From the NCBI RefSeq assembly GCF_042453785.1, contig NC_091675.1, forward strand, positions 4,848,501 through 4,912,500: a stretch of DNA of 64,000 nt, written 5' to 3'. The position numbers and the translations under genes are program-made. Source of the stretch: Malus domestica. Taxonomy: Eukaryota; Streptophyta; Magnoliopsida; Rosales; Rosaceae. The notes beneath the pieces were generated by a model that ran no database searches, was not told the DNA's origin, and saw nothing but the letters and a program-made list of their open reading frames with translations. Below, in pieces: positions 25,901 through 44,176 of this stretch (position 1 is its first letter; each line of letters opens with the position of its first letter).

Positions 25901-27078
25901 CATTCTGTTAATTCAATCAGGGAAAAGTGAAGGGTAGGAAGAAGAAATGAGTTCAAACCCCACGCAAAAAATAAAAAAGAGAAAGGTACAAATGGACCCT
26001 CAAAAAGCTTGAGAGAAAAGGTCGGGGACCCCTATGTGTATTCTATTTTCAATTAATAGAATTTTCCTTGCAACCGCTTTGTCTATTTGTTTGTGCTTAT
26101 TGCGTGATAAGAGCGATAATTACAGAATATGTATTATTTAAGATAAAATTTGACAAGAAAGATAAATAAAACGAAACATACAATCGTTTACAACGATAAA
26201 TACAAAGAAATATACAACTGTATAAAAGGCTATACCTAAGATTCTCCGGTTTTGCTAACCGTAAATTAAAATGATATTATCATAATGTCAACCCTTTTCC
26301 AAGAAGACCATGATCTTAAGTTCTTAAACAACTATCACACTTTACTCAACCAGCCCCACTCATATTATACAAAATTGTAAATAAAAGTTTTAGGAATGTG
26401 AAATCGTTAAAAAAGTTGGGCTCTAAAGCATGTTCCTATGTATAATTAACAAAAATCAAATCAAGTTTGCAAGCTCTAGGTTGGTCCAACGAATAACTCT
26501 TTTTTATATGTCGTTCATTTTGATACAACCGACATCCTAAACTATCATTTGATAATTATTTTGTTTTTATTTTTCAATTTTTGTTTTCGTCTTTTTAAAA
26601 CTGAACTTTTGTTTGGTTACTGAATTTTCATAATTTGGCCTTGAGCTTTCACATTTTTGCTTTTAGTTTTCATATTTTGCAAAACTGAAAGTAGTTACCA
26701 AACAAGATTTTCATTTTTAGTTATACACAAAAAAAGTAAAAGCTGAAAACGAAATTATTATTAAACGATCTCTAAATTCATCTAAACTACGAAGAGTGAT
26801 TCTAACTTGAGCGCAAAGTGGGAAGCACGTTTACCTGGCTAAGTTGAAGTTTGCATTTTTATGTGTAGTTCAGATATAAGATTAAAGAAATCAAATCCCA
26901 CAAAATGGTCAACTTGCATAAGAATAAGCGGCCAATTATTGTTGTTACAAGACACACAAGTAGTCTGAAAAGTGCATGAGCGTTATACACATAATATGCA
27001 TGGAAGGTTGTTAAAGCAACTACCCAGTTGCAATTAACATCAAGATTCTGGTAATTAAAGGAACAGGTCTAAAGCTGG
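22930..27078. other. Intergenic DNA, no gene found
   Basis: 4.1 kb of AT-rich sequence. Apart from the MITE at 25079-25229 I find no supported coding region, RNA gene or tandem array. Frames at 23548-23736 and 24695-24943 show no family resemblance. Confidence 0.55.
25079..25229. mobile_element. Short Rosaceae-type MITE
   Basis: Begins GAACTTTAACGAAAAGCTCC and ends CCTTTTCATTAGTGTTCC, which are imperfect inverted repeats. Inside are GGTACTGTTTACTTTAACG and GGTACTATTCACTTTACCC. I remember this sequence as extremely common in apple and pear introns and flanks; that recollection should be checked. Confidence 0.65.
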
Positions 27079-27903
27079 CTAAGGAGTACCGCCGGGATTG
27101 GGACGAGCAGGAGGCGAAGGCTTTGGAATGTACGGGATTATAGGCGCGCCGTGCTCGATTGGACCAGGTTTGATGGAAGCCTTCGAACTCGGAGAAGGAT
27201 CAATGGGTTGATAGTCATCCAGATTCACATTGCCAGCATTACCACTCTCCTGTACTTTCAGAAACAAAGACAAATCCCAACATCACGAAGAAATGTATTC
27301 GTAAGATGATTAAAACAGGCAACAATTTGTAATTTTGACATATGTTGGCATCTGAGGTAGCTTGTGAATAGTGTTTGACACAAGGACTTCCATGCAACGG
27401 GATACTATTGTGGACGCATAACACAATGATATCCTTATTGCAATTAAGTTTCTTCCGCCGTTTGACTTTCAGGTTGAGGGTGATACGTTTTTTTTTAATT
27501 TATTTATTTATTTTTATATCAAAAAGTGTGCATGTACCTTGAGCTTTCTGTTTCTAACAATCATTTTTGGTCCATCAGCATGGTGGTTGAAGATACTATC
27601 TGTAACAACACAAAGGAGATTGTAGTTTGATTCAAGATAAGCAAGATTACTGATGCATGCATACACACGTTACAACCTCAAATGAGTGAGTACACCAACT
27701 AAATTCCAAAAGTCAAAAGCCACTTTCGTTAAAAGAATAAGCAAAATCCACCCGATAAAAAACCAGACAAATCAAAGGAAACAAAGAAAGATTAAAACTT
27801 TACCAGGAAATAAGGAGCCATTTCTGCTGCTAGAGACACTGAGGAAGAAGACTAAAACTGTTGCGAGCACAAAAGGCAAAACCCAAAATCCAGAAGCCTT
27901 CAT
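27079..27903 (-). CDS. Small secreted peptide precursor with acidic DDY motif
   Basis: Three minus-strand exons, 27903-27804, 27599-27538 and 27249-27079, with GT-AG introns, encode 110 residues. Residues 1-25 are a hydrophobic signal peptide (WVLPFVLATVLVFFLSVSSS). A basic stretch RNRKLK at 49-54 could be a processing site. The C-terminal part has VNLDDYQPIDPSPSSKASI, then KPGPIEHGAPIIPYIPKPSPP, and ends Pro/Gly-rich. An Asp-Asp-Tyr at 65-67 in acidic context is the signal used by plant tyrosylprotein sulfotransferase in PSY, CIF and RGF peptides, which suggests a sulfated extracellular signal. I do not find a PSY, CIF or RGF core beyond DY, so the family is left open. It could instead be a short proline-rich wall protein. 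The gene model is well supported by frame continuity. Confidence 0.75.
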
Positions 27904-28491
27904 AGTGTAAACTGTAAAGAAACAGCACCAAAATCACACCAAAATACCCAAATCACAATCTCCTCCAGAAGACACCCTAGGCTTTTAAAGCAAGTAAAAT
28001 CAACGCATGAGAGATTTGGCAGCAGCGGAGTCCCTTCCCAGCTGGAAAGAGGATCGCACTCACCGAACCGGCCTTCCGTCACGCCAAAGATTTTAAGAGG
28101 AGAACGAAGTCCACTACCAGGAATTCCGGGGCTAAGAAGAAGAAGAACCAATGTCTTGCTTTTTGTACAAAATTATTGCTTTTTTTATTTGGGGGTTGTT
28201 TCGTGGTGGTGCGTGAGTTACAAAAGAAAGCATGTGGGTGTCATTTACTGCGTTTTCTTTTGTAATACATTCAGGAGGAGAGGTAGCAGAGCATTTACTG
28301 TGTTTGCAGAAAGAGAAAGGAAACAGTGTCGGGTGGGGGAATGAAAAGGCTTCAGTGTTCATAGGGTTGCCGTGGAAGGTGAGCTTTTGGGCACGTCTGC
28401 CGCATTTGGCAGAGCGCCATTTGCACGGTAAAAATAACCCTTAAACAAGTATATAATTGTCATGTATTTGGTAATGGATGGTTAGCATCAA
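27904..28491. other. Promoter-side spacer between peptide gene and tRNA
   Basis: Contains the presumed 5' UTR and promoter of the secreted-peptide gene. No further gene is supported; the open frames here (for example 28132-28362 minus) have no resemblance to a family. Confidence 0.5.
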
Positions 28492-28564
28492 GGGGGTGTA
28501 GCTCATATGGTAGAGCGCTCGCTTCGCATGCGAGAGGCACGGGGTTCGATTCCCCGCACCTCCA
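28492..28564 (+). tRNA. tRNA-Ala (anticodon CGC)
   Basis: 73 nt fold into a cloverleaf. The acceptor GGGGGTG pairs with CACCTCC, with discriminator A at 28564. The anticodon arm is CTCGC-TTCGCAT-GCGAG, giving anticodon CGC (reads GCG). The T arm is CGGGG-TTCGATT-CCCCG. Internal box A (TAGCTCATATGG) and box B (GGTTCGATTCC) are present. CCA is not encoded, as in nuclear genes, and there is no intron. Confidence 0.97.
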
Positions 28565-28577
28565 TCTGTTCTCTTGA

Positions 28578-28593
28578 TTTTCCTATTTTTTTT
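28578..28593 (+). terminator. RNA polymerase III terminator
   Basis: A TTTT run at 28578-28581 and an eight-T run at 28586-28593 follow the tRNA by 14-22 bases, the usual Pol III stop. Confidence 0.8.
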
Positions 28594-29586
28594 CTCTCTC
28601 TTTTTCTTTTTAATTCGGTTTTGTGTTTCTAATAATAAAGCCAAACATTGCTCACTCCTAATGTTTATCCATTTTTTAATATTATTTCATTATAATGATA
28701 TATTTAGGCAGTGAGAGATTCCAGCTAAATCATAATGGATATTGATAATAAATAGCTACAAACTCGCTATTTACAATGATCAAATCTAAGACAAACAAAT
28801 GGATGGCTAAATGTTGATCGTCATCATTGACATTGAAGCACCGCATCGACCCCGACGAAATACCACATTGATACATCTTTTGCATTAATCAAAGATGATG
28901 TGCGGACGCCCATCATCACCATGAATTGACCATCGCATGGGCGTAACCTTTCTCATTACACGTCTTGTTTTAAATTCTTCACCAAGAAAATGAGACAACA
29001 GAGTATGGACTCAAACCAACATACGTATGTGCGATAACATTCATCATTCGCTATTCTACTACCATCAAATCTAATCAAAACCACCTAAGGAGTCAGGATT
29101 AACAATCGAGTCAGACGAATCGAACTTTCTGGGGAAGCAAGTTAGAAAGGTTAATGACAAAACCACGGACAATGACTGTCAGCCCTCCCATTTTTCATGC
29201 CCTTCCATGCCATTCTGTTTTGTGTGGTCACGATTAAACCACGTTATTATATTATTTTTTTATAAAGATAATAAGACAAAAATGAATAGTAATATAAAAT
29301 GTTGACGTGACTTAACTGTGACCACACAAATAGGAAGGCATGGAAGGGCATGAAAAAAGGGTGGGCAGACAATCCTTGTCCTAAAACCACTCCAGCCCAC
29401 TGGATAACAAAAGTCAGATGCATCAAATAGTTTCAACAATGGCTCAGTCAACAACTAATTGTCAAACTTTATCCTACATTATGGTCTTAGATAAGATAAT
29501 GAAAAGGAACACCAACAACGAAAACAATCCCGAGCTCCATACTTCAGACGACTTGGTGGCCAATCTGAATCAGGTGGTCTCTCCAT
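28594..29586. other. Intergenic DNA, no gene found
   Basis: No gene is supported. Near 29180-29365 the phrases GCCCTTCCATGCCATTCTGT and AGGAAGGCATGGAAGGGCAT are inverted, so a foldback element of roughly 190 bp is likely. The 3' UTR of the S29 gene probably ends here. Confidence 0.5.
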
Positions 29587-32237
<2,651 letters not shown>

Positions 32238-32288
32238 CTAGGGTTTTCTGCGTCGCCTCTCCAGCTGCCAGGATACGATGGCTACCTA

Positions 32289-32297
32289 AAACCCTAA
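32289..32297 (+). promoter_or_regulatory. Telo-box of the complete S29 gene
   Basis: AAACCCTAA lies 64 bp upstream of the S29 start codon. With the TGGGCC/T (site II) motifs near 32484, 32534 and 32561 this is the typical architecture of plant ribosomal protein and other growth-related promoters. The corresponding stretch of copy 2 (about 37800-37820) lacks the telo-box. Confidence 0.7.
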
Positions 32298-33517
32298 TCC
32301 TTGTGACTTGCAATTGCTAAACGTTGTTATTTATACAGCACTAGGCACAAAACGAGGCGTTTTAAACATTCTTGCCGCCTCCTTATAACGGGGCGCTTCA
32401 TCCTCCAACCGGCACGTGATGTTCCATTTTTCTCATTTTTCATGGATTGGGTATTTGAGTAATTGCCAACCAAGCCTTCAATTGGGCTTATTCAACAAGA
32501 AATACTTGCCCGATTGAGTAGTCCGGAACTGTGGGCCCAGTAATTACCAGACTGTTTCTATGGGCTGAAGCAAAGTTTTTGGTCTTCTAGGCAATAATTG
32601 CACAATTGCTTTAGCAATTTGGGCGCCAATTGTAAGGTGGAACTGCGTTTTTTTTTCTTTTGGAATGAACGATATTATTTGAGAGAGGGAGGTGAACTTA
32701 ATCTCATAATAGACTAACAATAATGTGGTTTAATTTTTTTTTTTGGTGATAATCGAACCTCAGACTTCTCACTTACAAGTGAAGATGAATACCACTAGAG
32801 CGTAATATTAAATGACTAGATGGAACTGCTCTTAGTTTAACGCAATCCTTTGAGGCTTAGTTTGAATTCAGTCCATATTTAATGCTGGATTAGGCCAGAA
32901 ATTCTTAAGTTTAGGGTGATCGCTCATGGCACATCATTTGTCCGCTTAAAATACACTAGCGAGACTCCTTATATTATCTTCCACCAAAATGCATACCAAG
33001 TGTGTGTATCAAGTGAACATATAACATGACACATGCAGCATGACACAAGAATCTGTGCTGAAATTCACTTTTTATTTTTGATTTACCTGTTTAAACCAAG
33101 ATCCTCACGTTTTCAGTTAATCCGTCACTTTAAAAATCTTACTATTCTCCTTCAAAGATGCTCTTATTATTCTAATCGTTACTTTCATTGCTTTGCACTT
33201 CTTTTATATAAATGCATGACATCATTCAACTAGTTTGATGATTGGCACCACTAAAAACTTGTAGACAAATATAAGAGTCCAACACAACATACACAAACAT
33301 ACAATCAAGTTAAGTTTATTTAATAACAAGAAGAGAGAATACACATATGAACCGTTGATATCTACAAAACACAGGCCGGCCGCCGACCACTGACGTCATT
33401 GGAAGAAGACGAAACAGATACCAAAATATAACTTCCACCATAATTTCCAGAAAACGATTTGTGAGCTGAAACATGGTAGAATATTGACATATATATGATC
33501 CAAAAACACATCAGAAA

Positions 33518-33708
33518 TCAGAAGGCACGGCAAACCGATGGAGCTCGTTTAATCCAATCGAACAAATTGGAAAAACGTTTCCTCTTGGGCGTTACTCCTC
33601 CTCCCAATTGAATGGTCTCTGATCTGTCATTAGGGTTGAGCATCCTCCACATCACATGCACGTCCTCGTACTCGCATGTTCTTATATCATGTCTTAGCTT
33701 CGGTCGTC
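33518..33708 (-). pseudogene. Orphan last exon of the YEDVHVMW small-protein gene
   Basis: This is the copy-1 counterpart of exon 2 of the gene at 38831-39307. It keeps the splice acceptor (AACAG before 33708), the coding frame with RTCEYEDVHVMWRML and the stop. It is four codons shorter than copy 2 because of a shorter CTC repeat. The first exon and leader are gone: a direct junction ATGAAATC/ATAAGCCC at about 33890 replaces about 475 bp that are present in copy 2 (about 39213-39686). Without exon 1 the protein cannot be made as in copy 2. Confidence 0.82.
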
Positions 33709-35266
33709 CTGTTCGAAATTCAAATCAATCTCAATTTCCATAAACGTAATCATCGAATTAATTATAATTACGTGATACAGAGATTCTTTATGCATGACGT
33801 TTGTTCTTTCTTAATTAACTAACACCTCGAAAAACATCAATTATAAGAAGAAATGAGATTCTCTCAACGATGAAAGATGAAATGAAATCATAAGCCCATG
33901 TCATGATAATTTTGTTCTTACGTTGTCTCTTGTCTGTCTGTTTTACGTGGACTAGGTTTCCTATGGTAAATAAGTTACAGTTATGAAAATGTCTGTCAAA
34001 GCAAGGAAAGCGTTTCCTATGTACCATGAGGAAAAACTAAAATAGTTGACACAAGTGAATGTAGCTTATGATAATGTTATGTGCTGATGGGAACATCTAA
34101 TCAGCACGAGACCGTCAATAAGCACATGCATGAAGATCTGATATATGCTTAACATATTGAATCAACAAAACATACGCTTAAATAACAACTAAAAAGACAA
34201 GTTGGCACACGTAAATGTAGCTTATGATTTGCTGATGGAGAACTAATCAGGACAAGACTGTCAAGAAGCACATAAATCTATAAAATAAAAAAACTCATGC
34301 ATAGCACTTTCCCATGCCTCAATCACGTATATACTCACTCAAATAATGACACTATCCAGAAGTACAACATGCGTCTTTTCAAACATGCATCTATAGAAGA
34401 AATACAAAAGTACTTTCATCCAGGGATGCATATGTGGACATAAAAATATGTTCAACACACCATGGATATCCTCACGTCTAGACAAAGGGAAAGCAGGGGT
34501 AGCTCAAACTACCATCCTAGTAATGAAATATTTAATCGGAAAACAGACGGTGTTTGAGTAATGTGAAATGTTCGCCAAAGAGTGGATAGCTTTTCCTTGC
34601 AATAATAAGGAAAAACTTAAAAGACAAGGTGGCAACAATAAATGTAGTTTATGAATTTGTTGTGTGCTAATGGAGGAAAATCTAATCAGCACAAGACCGT
34701 CCATAAGCACTTTAAAAACTAACGTAATATTAAGAAAAAAATAAGTGTGTATTTGTGATAAGTAACGGTTACCAAATTCATAGTGCATACTTACTAATAT
34801 CCATTGAAGAAAATATCATCCAGAGACTTATGTTTTCTATAAAATTGGATTTCTATAACAGAATACACACAAAACGCATCAAAGATTTAATGATGCCAAA
34901 AACCTTGTCCGAACCTAAATCTTTTTTTTTATTGTACAGTGCTTAGGATATATATGGTACAACTTGACAATCAAATATAATGCAAGGTTATGGATGATCA
35001 CATCTAAATCAACTCGACACTGACTTTCTTGGACCTAGAGATCTTTGACATGGACCCCATGATTTGGATTTAGTGTCTAAACTCCACACATGCAATATAC
35101 CACTATATGTATATATCTATTACTAGTTTTTTAGCAAGTATTATGCTCCAAAGTTAATCAAGCGAGACATGTTATTACTCACACATATGTTTTATCCACG
35201 TGTAATTCAAAATGTGAACCTAAAAACATGTAGGTGATATATGACTTATTTGCATAATTTAATTCC

Positions 35267-37210
35267 AAAAGATTGGAATCCTAATGACCAATTATGTTGC
35301 TTAATATATGACTCATTTGCATAATTTAATTCCTCCTCTAAGACTAGTCAATATATTTTTAAAGGAAATGTATTGGCAATTTGGCATGCCTTATCCTCCT
35401 TAAACATTATCGGTTGTTCTAAAAGGACTTCGGGTTTCCTACTGATAACACTTGTAATTGTCTGTTATTCTAGGGTTTCCTGCTCTTGGATTAGCACAAC
35501 ATTTTTTTTTTCAACGGATTAGCATAGCATTAATTTATACTACTTTTCATCACACAAAACCAAATTGATGAGAACCAAGCACTTGATTGACTGACTGCCA
35601 TCCCTTAAAACACTCTCCTGTCTATTAGTATTAATTAATTCCTACCTTCATTCGATTCATATACCCTATCTACTTGTAAATATATACATCGTTTGCTTTT
35701 CAATTAGGGGTAATGTTGATTCTCAATGGCCATAACACCATGCTGTCTTTTTTCCTTACACTATTCTTGTTGGCAGAGACAGAATCATGTCATACAACTT
35801 GAACGATACCAAAATCTTGTCAGACAAGCTCAACGATGGCACCCGTAAACGAAACAACGATACCAAGCTCTATGGGAAGTGTCAATTCCATTACAACAAC
35901 AAGGACAATATCTCCGAACTCACATAGGAGAATGACACCTCCCAATTTTTTTAAGAGCAGTGGAGTTTCCCTCTTCACAACGAGAGGAGGTCAACCACTA
36001 CTCCCACAACGCTCTTCAAGTCACTCATCCCGCTTTCCTTAGAGCGTATGGTGCCCCGAAGAGAGACCAAACTGGCGGAAAACTCTTCATATTTTACTAG
36101 TAATTTGAGAAGTATCTTGATGAATGCGCACTAAACCCAAAACCCTTCTCTAAGCAGCATGAAACAACTTTCCAATCTTCTAAAAAGCATGAGGTAACAA
36201 CATATGCTGCTTAGAGAAGGATGTAAAGATGTTACCTCATGCTTTTTAGAAGATTGGAAAGTTGTTCATGCCGCTCAGAGAAGGGTCTAGTGCACATTCA
36301 TCAAGATACTCCTCAAATTACTGGTAAAATATGAAGAGCTTTCCGCCAGTTTGGTCTCTCTTCGAGGCACCATACGCTCTGAGGAAAGCGAGATGAGTGA
36401 CTCGAAAAGGGAGTAGTGGCTAACCTCCTCTCGTTGTGAAGAGGGAAATTCCACTGCTGTTAAAAATTGGGAGCTGTCATTCTCCTATGTGAGTTCAGAG
36501 ATATTGTCATTGTTGTCGCAGTGTATCTCGTAATGGAATTGACACTTCCCATAAAGCTTGATATACCTCTTTCGTTTTCGGGTGCTATCGTTAAGCTTGT
36601 CTGACAAGATTCTGGTATCGTTCAGGTTGTCTGACATGATTCTGGTTCTGTCTCTGCCAACCAGAAGAGTGTAAGGAAGAAAGGCAACATGGTGTTATGG
36701 CCATTGAGAAGTAACATTATCCTCAATTGAAAAACAAATGATATATATATTAACAAGTAGACAAGGTATATGAATCAAATGAAGGCAGAATTGTAGGAAT
36801 TAATTAATACTAATAGACAGGAGAGTGTTTTAAGGGAGGACATCAATCTAAAGTTAGTCAATCAAGTGAGAACAATTAGTCAATCAAGTGATTGATTCTC
36901 ATCAATTTGGTTTTGTGTGATAAAAAGTAGTATAAATTAATGCTATGCTAATCCGTTGAAAAAAAAAATGATATGCTAATGCAAGAAACCCTAGACTAAC
37001 AACAAGTACAAGTGTTTTAGATAAGTAGGAAACCCGTAGAAGTCCTTCTAAAACAACCGATAATGTTGAAGGAGGATAAGGCATGCCAAATTGCCAATAC
37101 ATTTCCTTTAACAAATTATATTGACTAGTCTTAGAGGAGGAATTAAATTATGCAAATGAGTCATATATTAAGCAACATAATAGGTCATTGAGATCAGGAT
37201 TCCAATCTTT
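35267..37210. repeat. Giant inverted repeat (about 930-980 bp arms, 30-base loop)
   Basis: The left arm 35267-36199 and right arm 36230-37210 are inverted copies over their whole length with scattered mismatches and small indels. The inner 37 bp (AACAACTTTCCAATCTTCTA and on) match exactly across a loop at 36200-36229. The outer ends pair AAAAGATTGGAATCC with GGATTCCAATCTTTTGT. I see no transposase, and no TSD was found. It lies in what is left of the second S29 intron of copy 2, so any S29-promoter transcript would carry a long hairpin. It could be a foldback transposon or an inverted duplication. Confidence 0.85.
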
Positions 37211-37256
37211 TGTATAAACGCTTCGACAAAACAAATGACTAAATAAATTGAATTCA

Positions 37257-37754
<498 letters not shown>

Positions 37755-38830
37755 CTTTGAAGCTCGCTAGGATTTTCTGCGTCGCTCTGCAGCTGCGGGA
37801 GTACGATGGAGACTCGCATTCGCTAAACGTTGTTAGTTATATAGCACTAGGCACAAAACGATGCGTTTTGGACATTGTTGCCGCCTCCTTGTAACGTGGC
37901 ACTTTGTCCTCCAACCGGCACGTGATGTTCTGTTTTTTCTCATTTTTCATGGATTGGGTATTTGAGTAATTGCCAACCAGGCCTTCAATTGGGCTTAATC
38001 AACAAGAAATCCTTGCCCGAATGAGCAGCCCGGCAGTGTGCAGCTCAGTAATTACCCGACTGTTTCGTATGGGCAGTAGCAAGGTTTTTGGTTTTCTAGG
38101 CAACAATTGCCCAATTGCCTTGGCAATTTAACGCAATCCTTCTGAGGCTTAGTTCAGAATTCAGTCCATATTTTATGCTAGATTAGGCCTAAATAAGGAG
38201 TAATTCTTAAATTTAGGGTGCTTGTTCATGGCACATCATTTGTCCGCTTAAGATACAATAGAGAGACTCCTTATATTATCCTCCATCAAAACGCAGCACA
38301 TGTGTGCGTATCAAGTGAACATAACACATGCGGTATAACACAAAAATCTATGCTGAAGTTCGTTTCTTAATTTTGATTTACCTGTTTAAAATAAGGTCCT
38401 CGTGTTTTCAGCTAGTCTGTCACTTTAAAAATCTTTCAGACAAATCTGACGGTCTTCTTCAAAGATGCTCTTATTATTCTAATATTTACTTTCATGGCTT
38501 TGGACTTCTTTTATATAAATGCATGACATCATTATCATTCAACTAGTTTGATAATTGGTACCACTAAAAACTTGTAGACAAATATAAGAGTCCAACACAA
38601 CATACACAAACATACAATCAAGTTAAGTTTATTTAATAACAAGAAAGGAGAATCCATATATGAACCGTTGATATCTACAAAACACAGACCGGCGGCCGAC
38701 CACTGACGTCATTGGGAGAAGACAAAACAGACACCAAAATATAACTTCCACCATAATTTCCAGAAAACGATTTGTGAGCTGAAACATGGTAGAATATTGA
38801 CACATATATGATCCAAAAACACATCAGAAA

Positions 38831-39307
38831 TCAGAAGGCACGGCAAACCGATGGAGTTCGTTTAATCCAATCGAACAAATTGGAAAAACGTTTCTTCTTG
38901 GCCGTTTCTCCTCCTCCTCCTCCTCCTCCCAATTGAATGGTCTCTGATCTGTCATTAGGGTTGAGCATCCTCCACATCACATGCACGTCCTCGTACTCGC
39001 ATGTTCTTATATCATGTCTTAGCTTCGGTAGCCCTGTTCAAAATTCAAATCAATCTCAATTTCCATAAACGTAAGCGTCGGATTAATTATAATTACGCGA
39101 TACAGAGATTCTTTATGCATGACGCCTGTTCTTTCTTAATTAACTAACGCCTCGAAAAACATCAATTATAAGAAGAAATGAGATTTTCTCAACGACAAAG
39201 ATGAAATGAAATCCAAATTACAAACCCGATTTGTGGATGCCGAGGTGGGTTGCGACCCGGCTCCAGATTTTCCGCATCGGGAACTTCATCTTCCGCCACC
39301 ACGCCAT
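38831..39307 (-). CDS. Small conserved plant protein with YEDVHVMW motif, function unknown
   Basis: Two exons, 39307-39226 and 39033-38831, with a GT-AG intron of 192 bp, encode 94 residues. The N-terminus is basic with Trp/Met (MAWWRKMKFPMRKIWSR). The centre has LPKLRHDIRTCEYEDVHVMW, a motif at residues 41-48 I recognise from a small plant family of unknown function (Arabidopsis members have CGYEDVQVMWEML). A run of Gly codons comes from a GGA repeat, followed by KKKRFSNLFDW. No signal peptide or membrane segment is seen. It is divergent from the kinase gene, sharing a 660-bp intergenic region. Its duplicate at 33518-33708 has only exon 2, which supports the exon structure. Confidence 0.78.
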
Positions 39308-39970
39308 TAGACGACCTAATCAGATCCACAGTATCGATAAGTTTCACCACGTAATTAAGCTGACGATTAAATTTATAATTAAGGCAACTAATCACCTTAA
39401 CTTCTGATTAACTCACCTTAATTTCCGACCTCTCTCCTCTCGGAGAGAAGCTTCTTGGATTCTTCAACTGCCTGCGCCTCCTATCAACGATTTTCTGATC
39501 GCCTTGTTTCTCTTCAACGTCCTCAGCTATAACCGCTCGTTTTGGCGTTCACCTAACTCAACCGACGCGATTATGTATTCGCCAAATGTCGGTTTATCCG
39601 TTGGGCCGATGTCCTTTTCTGTGTCACGCTGATTGCGACGTTGATGTTCGTGGGGAAGTGTTATTGGCGGGTTAGGGTCTAGAATCGTAAGCCCATGTCA
39701 TGATAATTTTGTTCTTACGTTGTCCCTTGTTTGTCTGTTTTACGTGGACTAGGTTTCAAGGGCCGTGAACTTTATCATGTTTGAAGGGCCCAAAAGTCAA
39801 ACATGAATTACCAGTGGTAAATAAGTTACAGTTGACCCATGGTAAATAAAACTCCGGAAACCCATAACGCCTTCCCGGGAAGCATCTGCCGCCCTGATGA
39901 ACCAGTCCGTCTGAACGTCGAGCTTCGAGCGTAATAACAATTGAAATAAAGGAGGGAGAGAGAGAGGGCA
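39308..39970. promoter_or_regulatory. Divergent promoter region, small gene and CK2 alpha
   Basis: 663 bp separate two start codons on opposite strands. GA-rich AGGGAGAGAGAGAGGGCA directly precedes the kinase ATG. The left half is lost from the duplicate copy at about 33890, so the truncated copy probably lost its promoter too. Confidence 0.6.
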
Positions 39971-43135
<3,165 letters not shown>

Positions 43136-43563
43136 CACCAGACTCCAATTGAATCCTTTGGTAAAAAAACTTTTATCCTCTGTCTTTCCTTGTAGCCTGT
43201 AATAATCACTGAAGGAAGATATTTACCTAACTTAGGTTGTTCATTACATTCATTATTTGAAATTTTAATGACGATATTCTTTCTTTTCCGAACACATAAT
43301 TGTGATGTTCACTCAAAACCTGTTTTCTTTGGTTGGCATATTTTAGATTTCGGATTATGTTGGTCCATATGCATGCTAAAACAACAATCGAATTTCCAGA
43401 AACAACCTTCAATCAACCAACAAACAAGCACTTTTATAACATATTCCCCAAATAGCTTTCAGCTAATTAACATCCAAGAGTCTAGGAAGGATCTTTATGC
43501 AGAACCTCCACAGTGAACTTCACACACATTTCTACAATTTATTCTTTTCTGGTCGAGAACTTT

Positions 43564-44117
43564 TCATTTTTGAAGATGAGGGAAACATGTGTACACATCA
43601 GATTTGGGATGTTTTGCTTCTGCATGCTCCCTGCACTTCACCTCGCTCGTGGTGCAAATAAACACTTGCATACACACCTTGCACTGCAATCATCAGTCAG
43701 TACCTCGCATCAGAAACAACGCAAATGCCCAAACTAGAATGAAATTTCGGTGCCAATTAGCTTCATTTACCTGAATTGTCATTGATTTCTTGTTTGATTC
43801 AAGCTGGCTGCCTGCGTGTCAAGAGATACACAAATCGTTTACTAACTCATATATTCCCTCTTTCTGAAGCTATATTTCAGTTTTGTGGCCTAGAATATGG
43901 GTTAGAGAACACAAAGAAATCGAATTCTAAGATGAATTCATCACAACTAACGTCTCTTGATTCATATAAATAGACCATATATTCACAATTTAGTTTCTGA
44001 AAAAAAAACCAAACTGAGAAGATGGGAGGGGCGATGAGTACCTTTGGCAGCATTTTTTTGCTTCTCCATGTTCCTCTGGCGAGCCATCTTCGACTTCTGG
44101 CCGTTGCCTCCTCCCAT
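43564..44117 (-). CDS. Small SERF-like / C2H2 zinc-finger protein (At2g23090 type)
   Basis: Three exons, 44117-44042, 43811-43771 and 43683-43564, encode 78 residues. The N-terminus MGGGNGQKSKMARQRNMEKQ is the basic 4F5/SERF-like segment. It is followed by GSQLESNKKSMTIQ and a zinc-finger C-x2-C...H-x4-H with Cys40, Cys43, His59 and His64 (CKVCMQVF, EHAEAKHPK), ending FPHLQK. This architecture matches a conserved eukaryotic small-protein family; the Arabidopsis member is At2g23090. The molecular role is not established to my knowledge. The gene converges on the CK2 alpha gene with 428 bp between stop codons, so the 3' UTRs may overlap. A (CTT)n tract lies just before the start codon. Confidence 0.9.
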
Positions 44118-44122
44118 GGCTT

Positions 44123-44176
44123 CTCCTTCTTCTTCTTCTTCTTCTTCTTCTTCTTCTTCTTCTTCTTCTTCTTCTT
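44123..44176. repeat. (CTT)n microsatellite in the 5' leader
   Basis: About 17 CTT units (GAA on the coding strand) begin a few bases upstream of the SERF-like ATG, within its likely 5' UTR. Confidence 0.9.

Noticed and set aside
28441-28644. Minus-strand frame containing GAGNRTPCLSHAKRALYHM
   Set aside because: It is the antisense translation of the tRNA-Ala gene, a classic false protein in databases.
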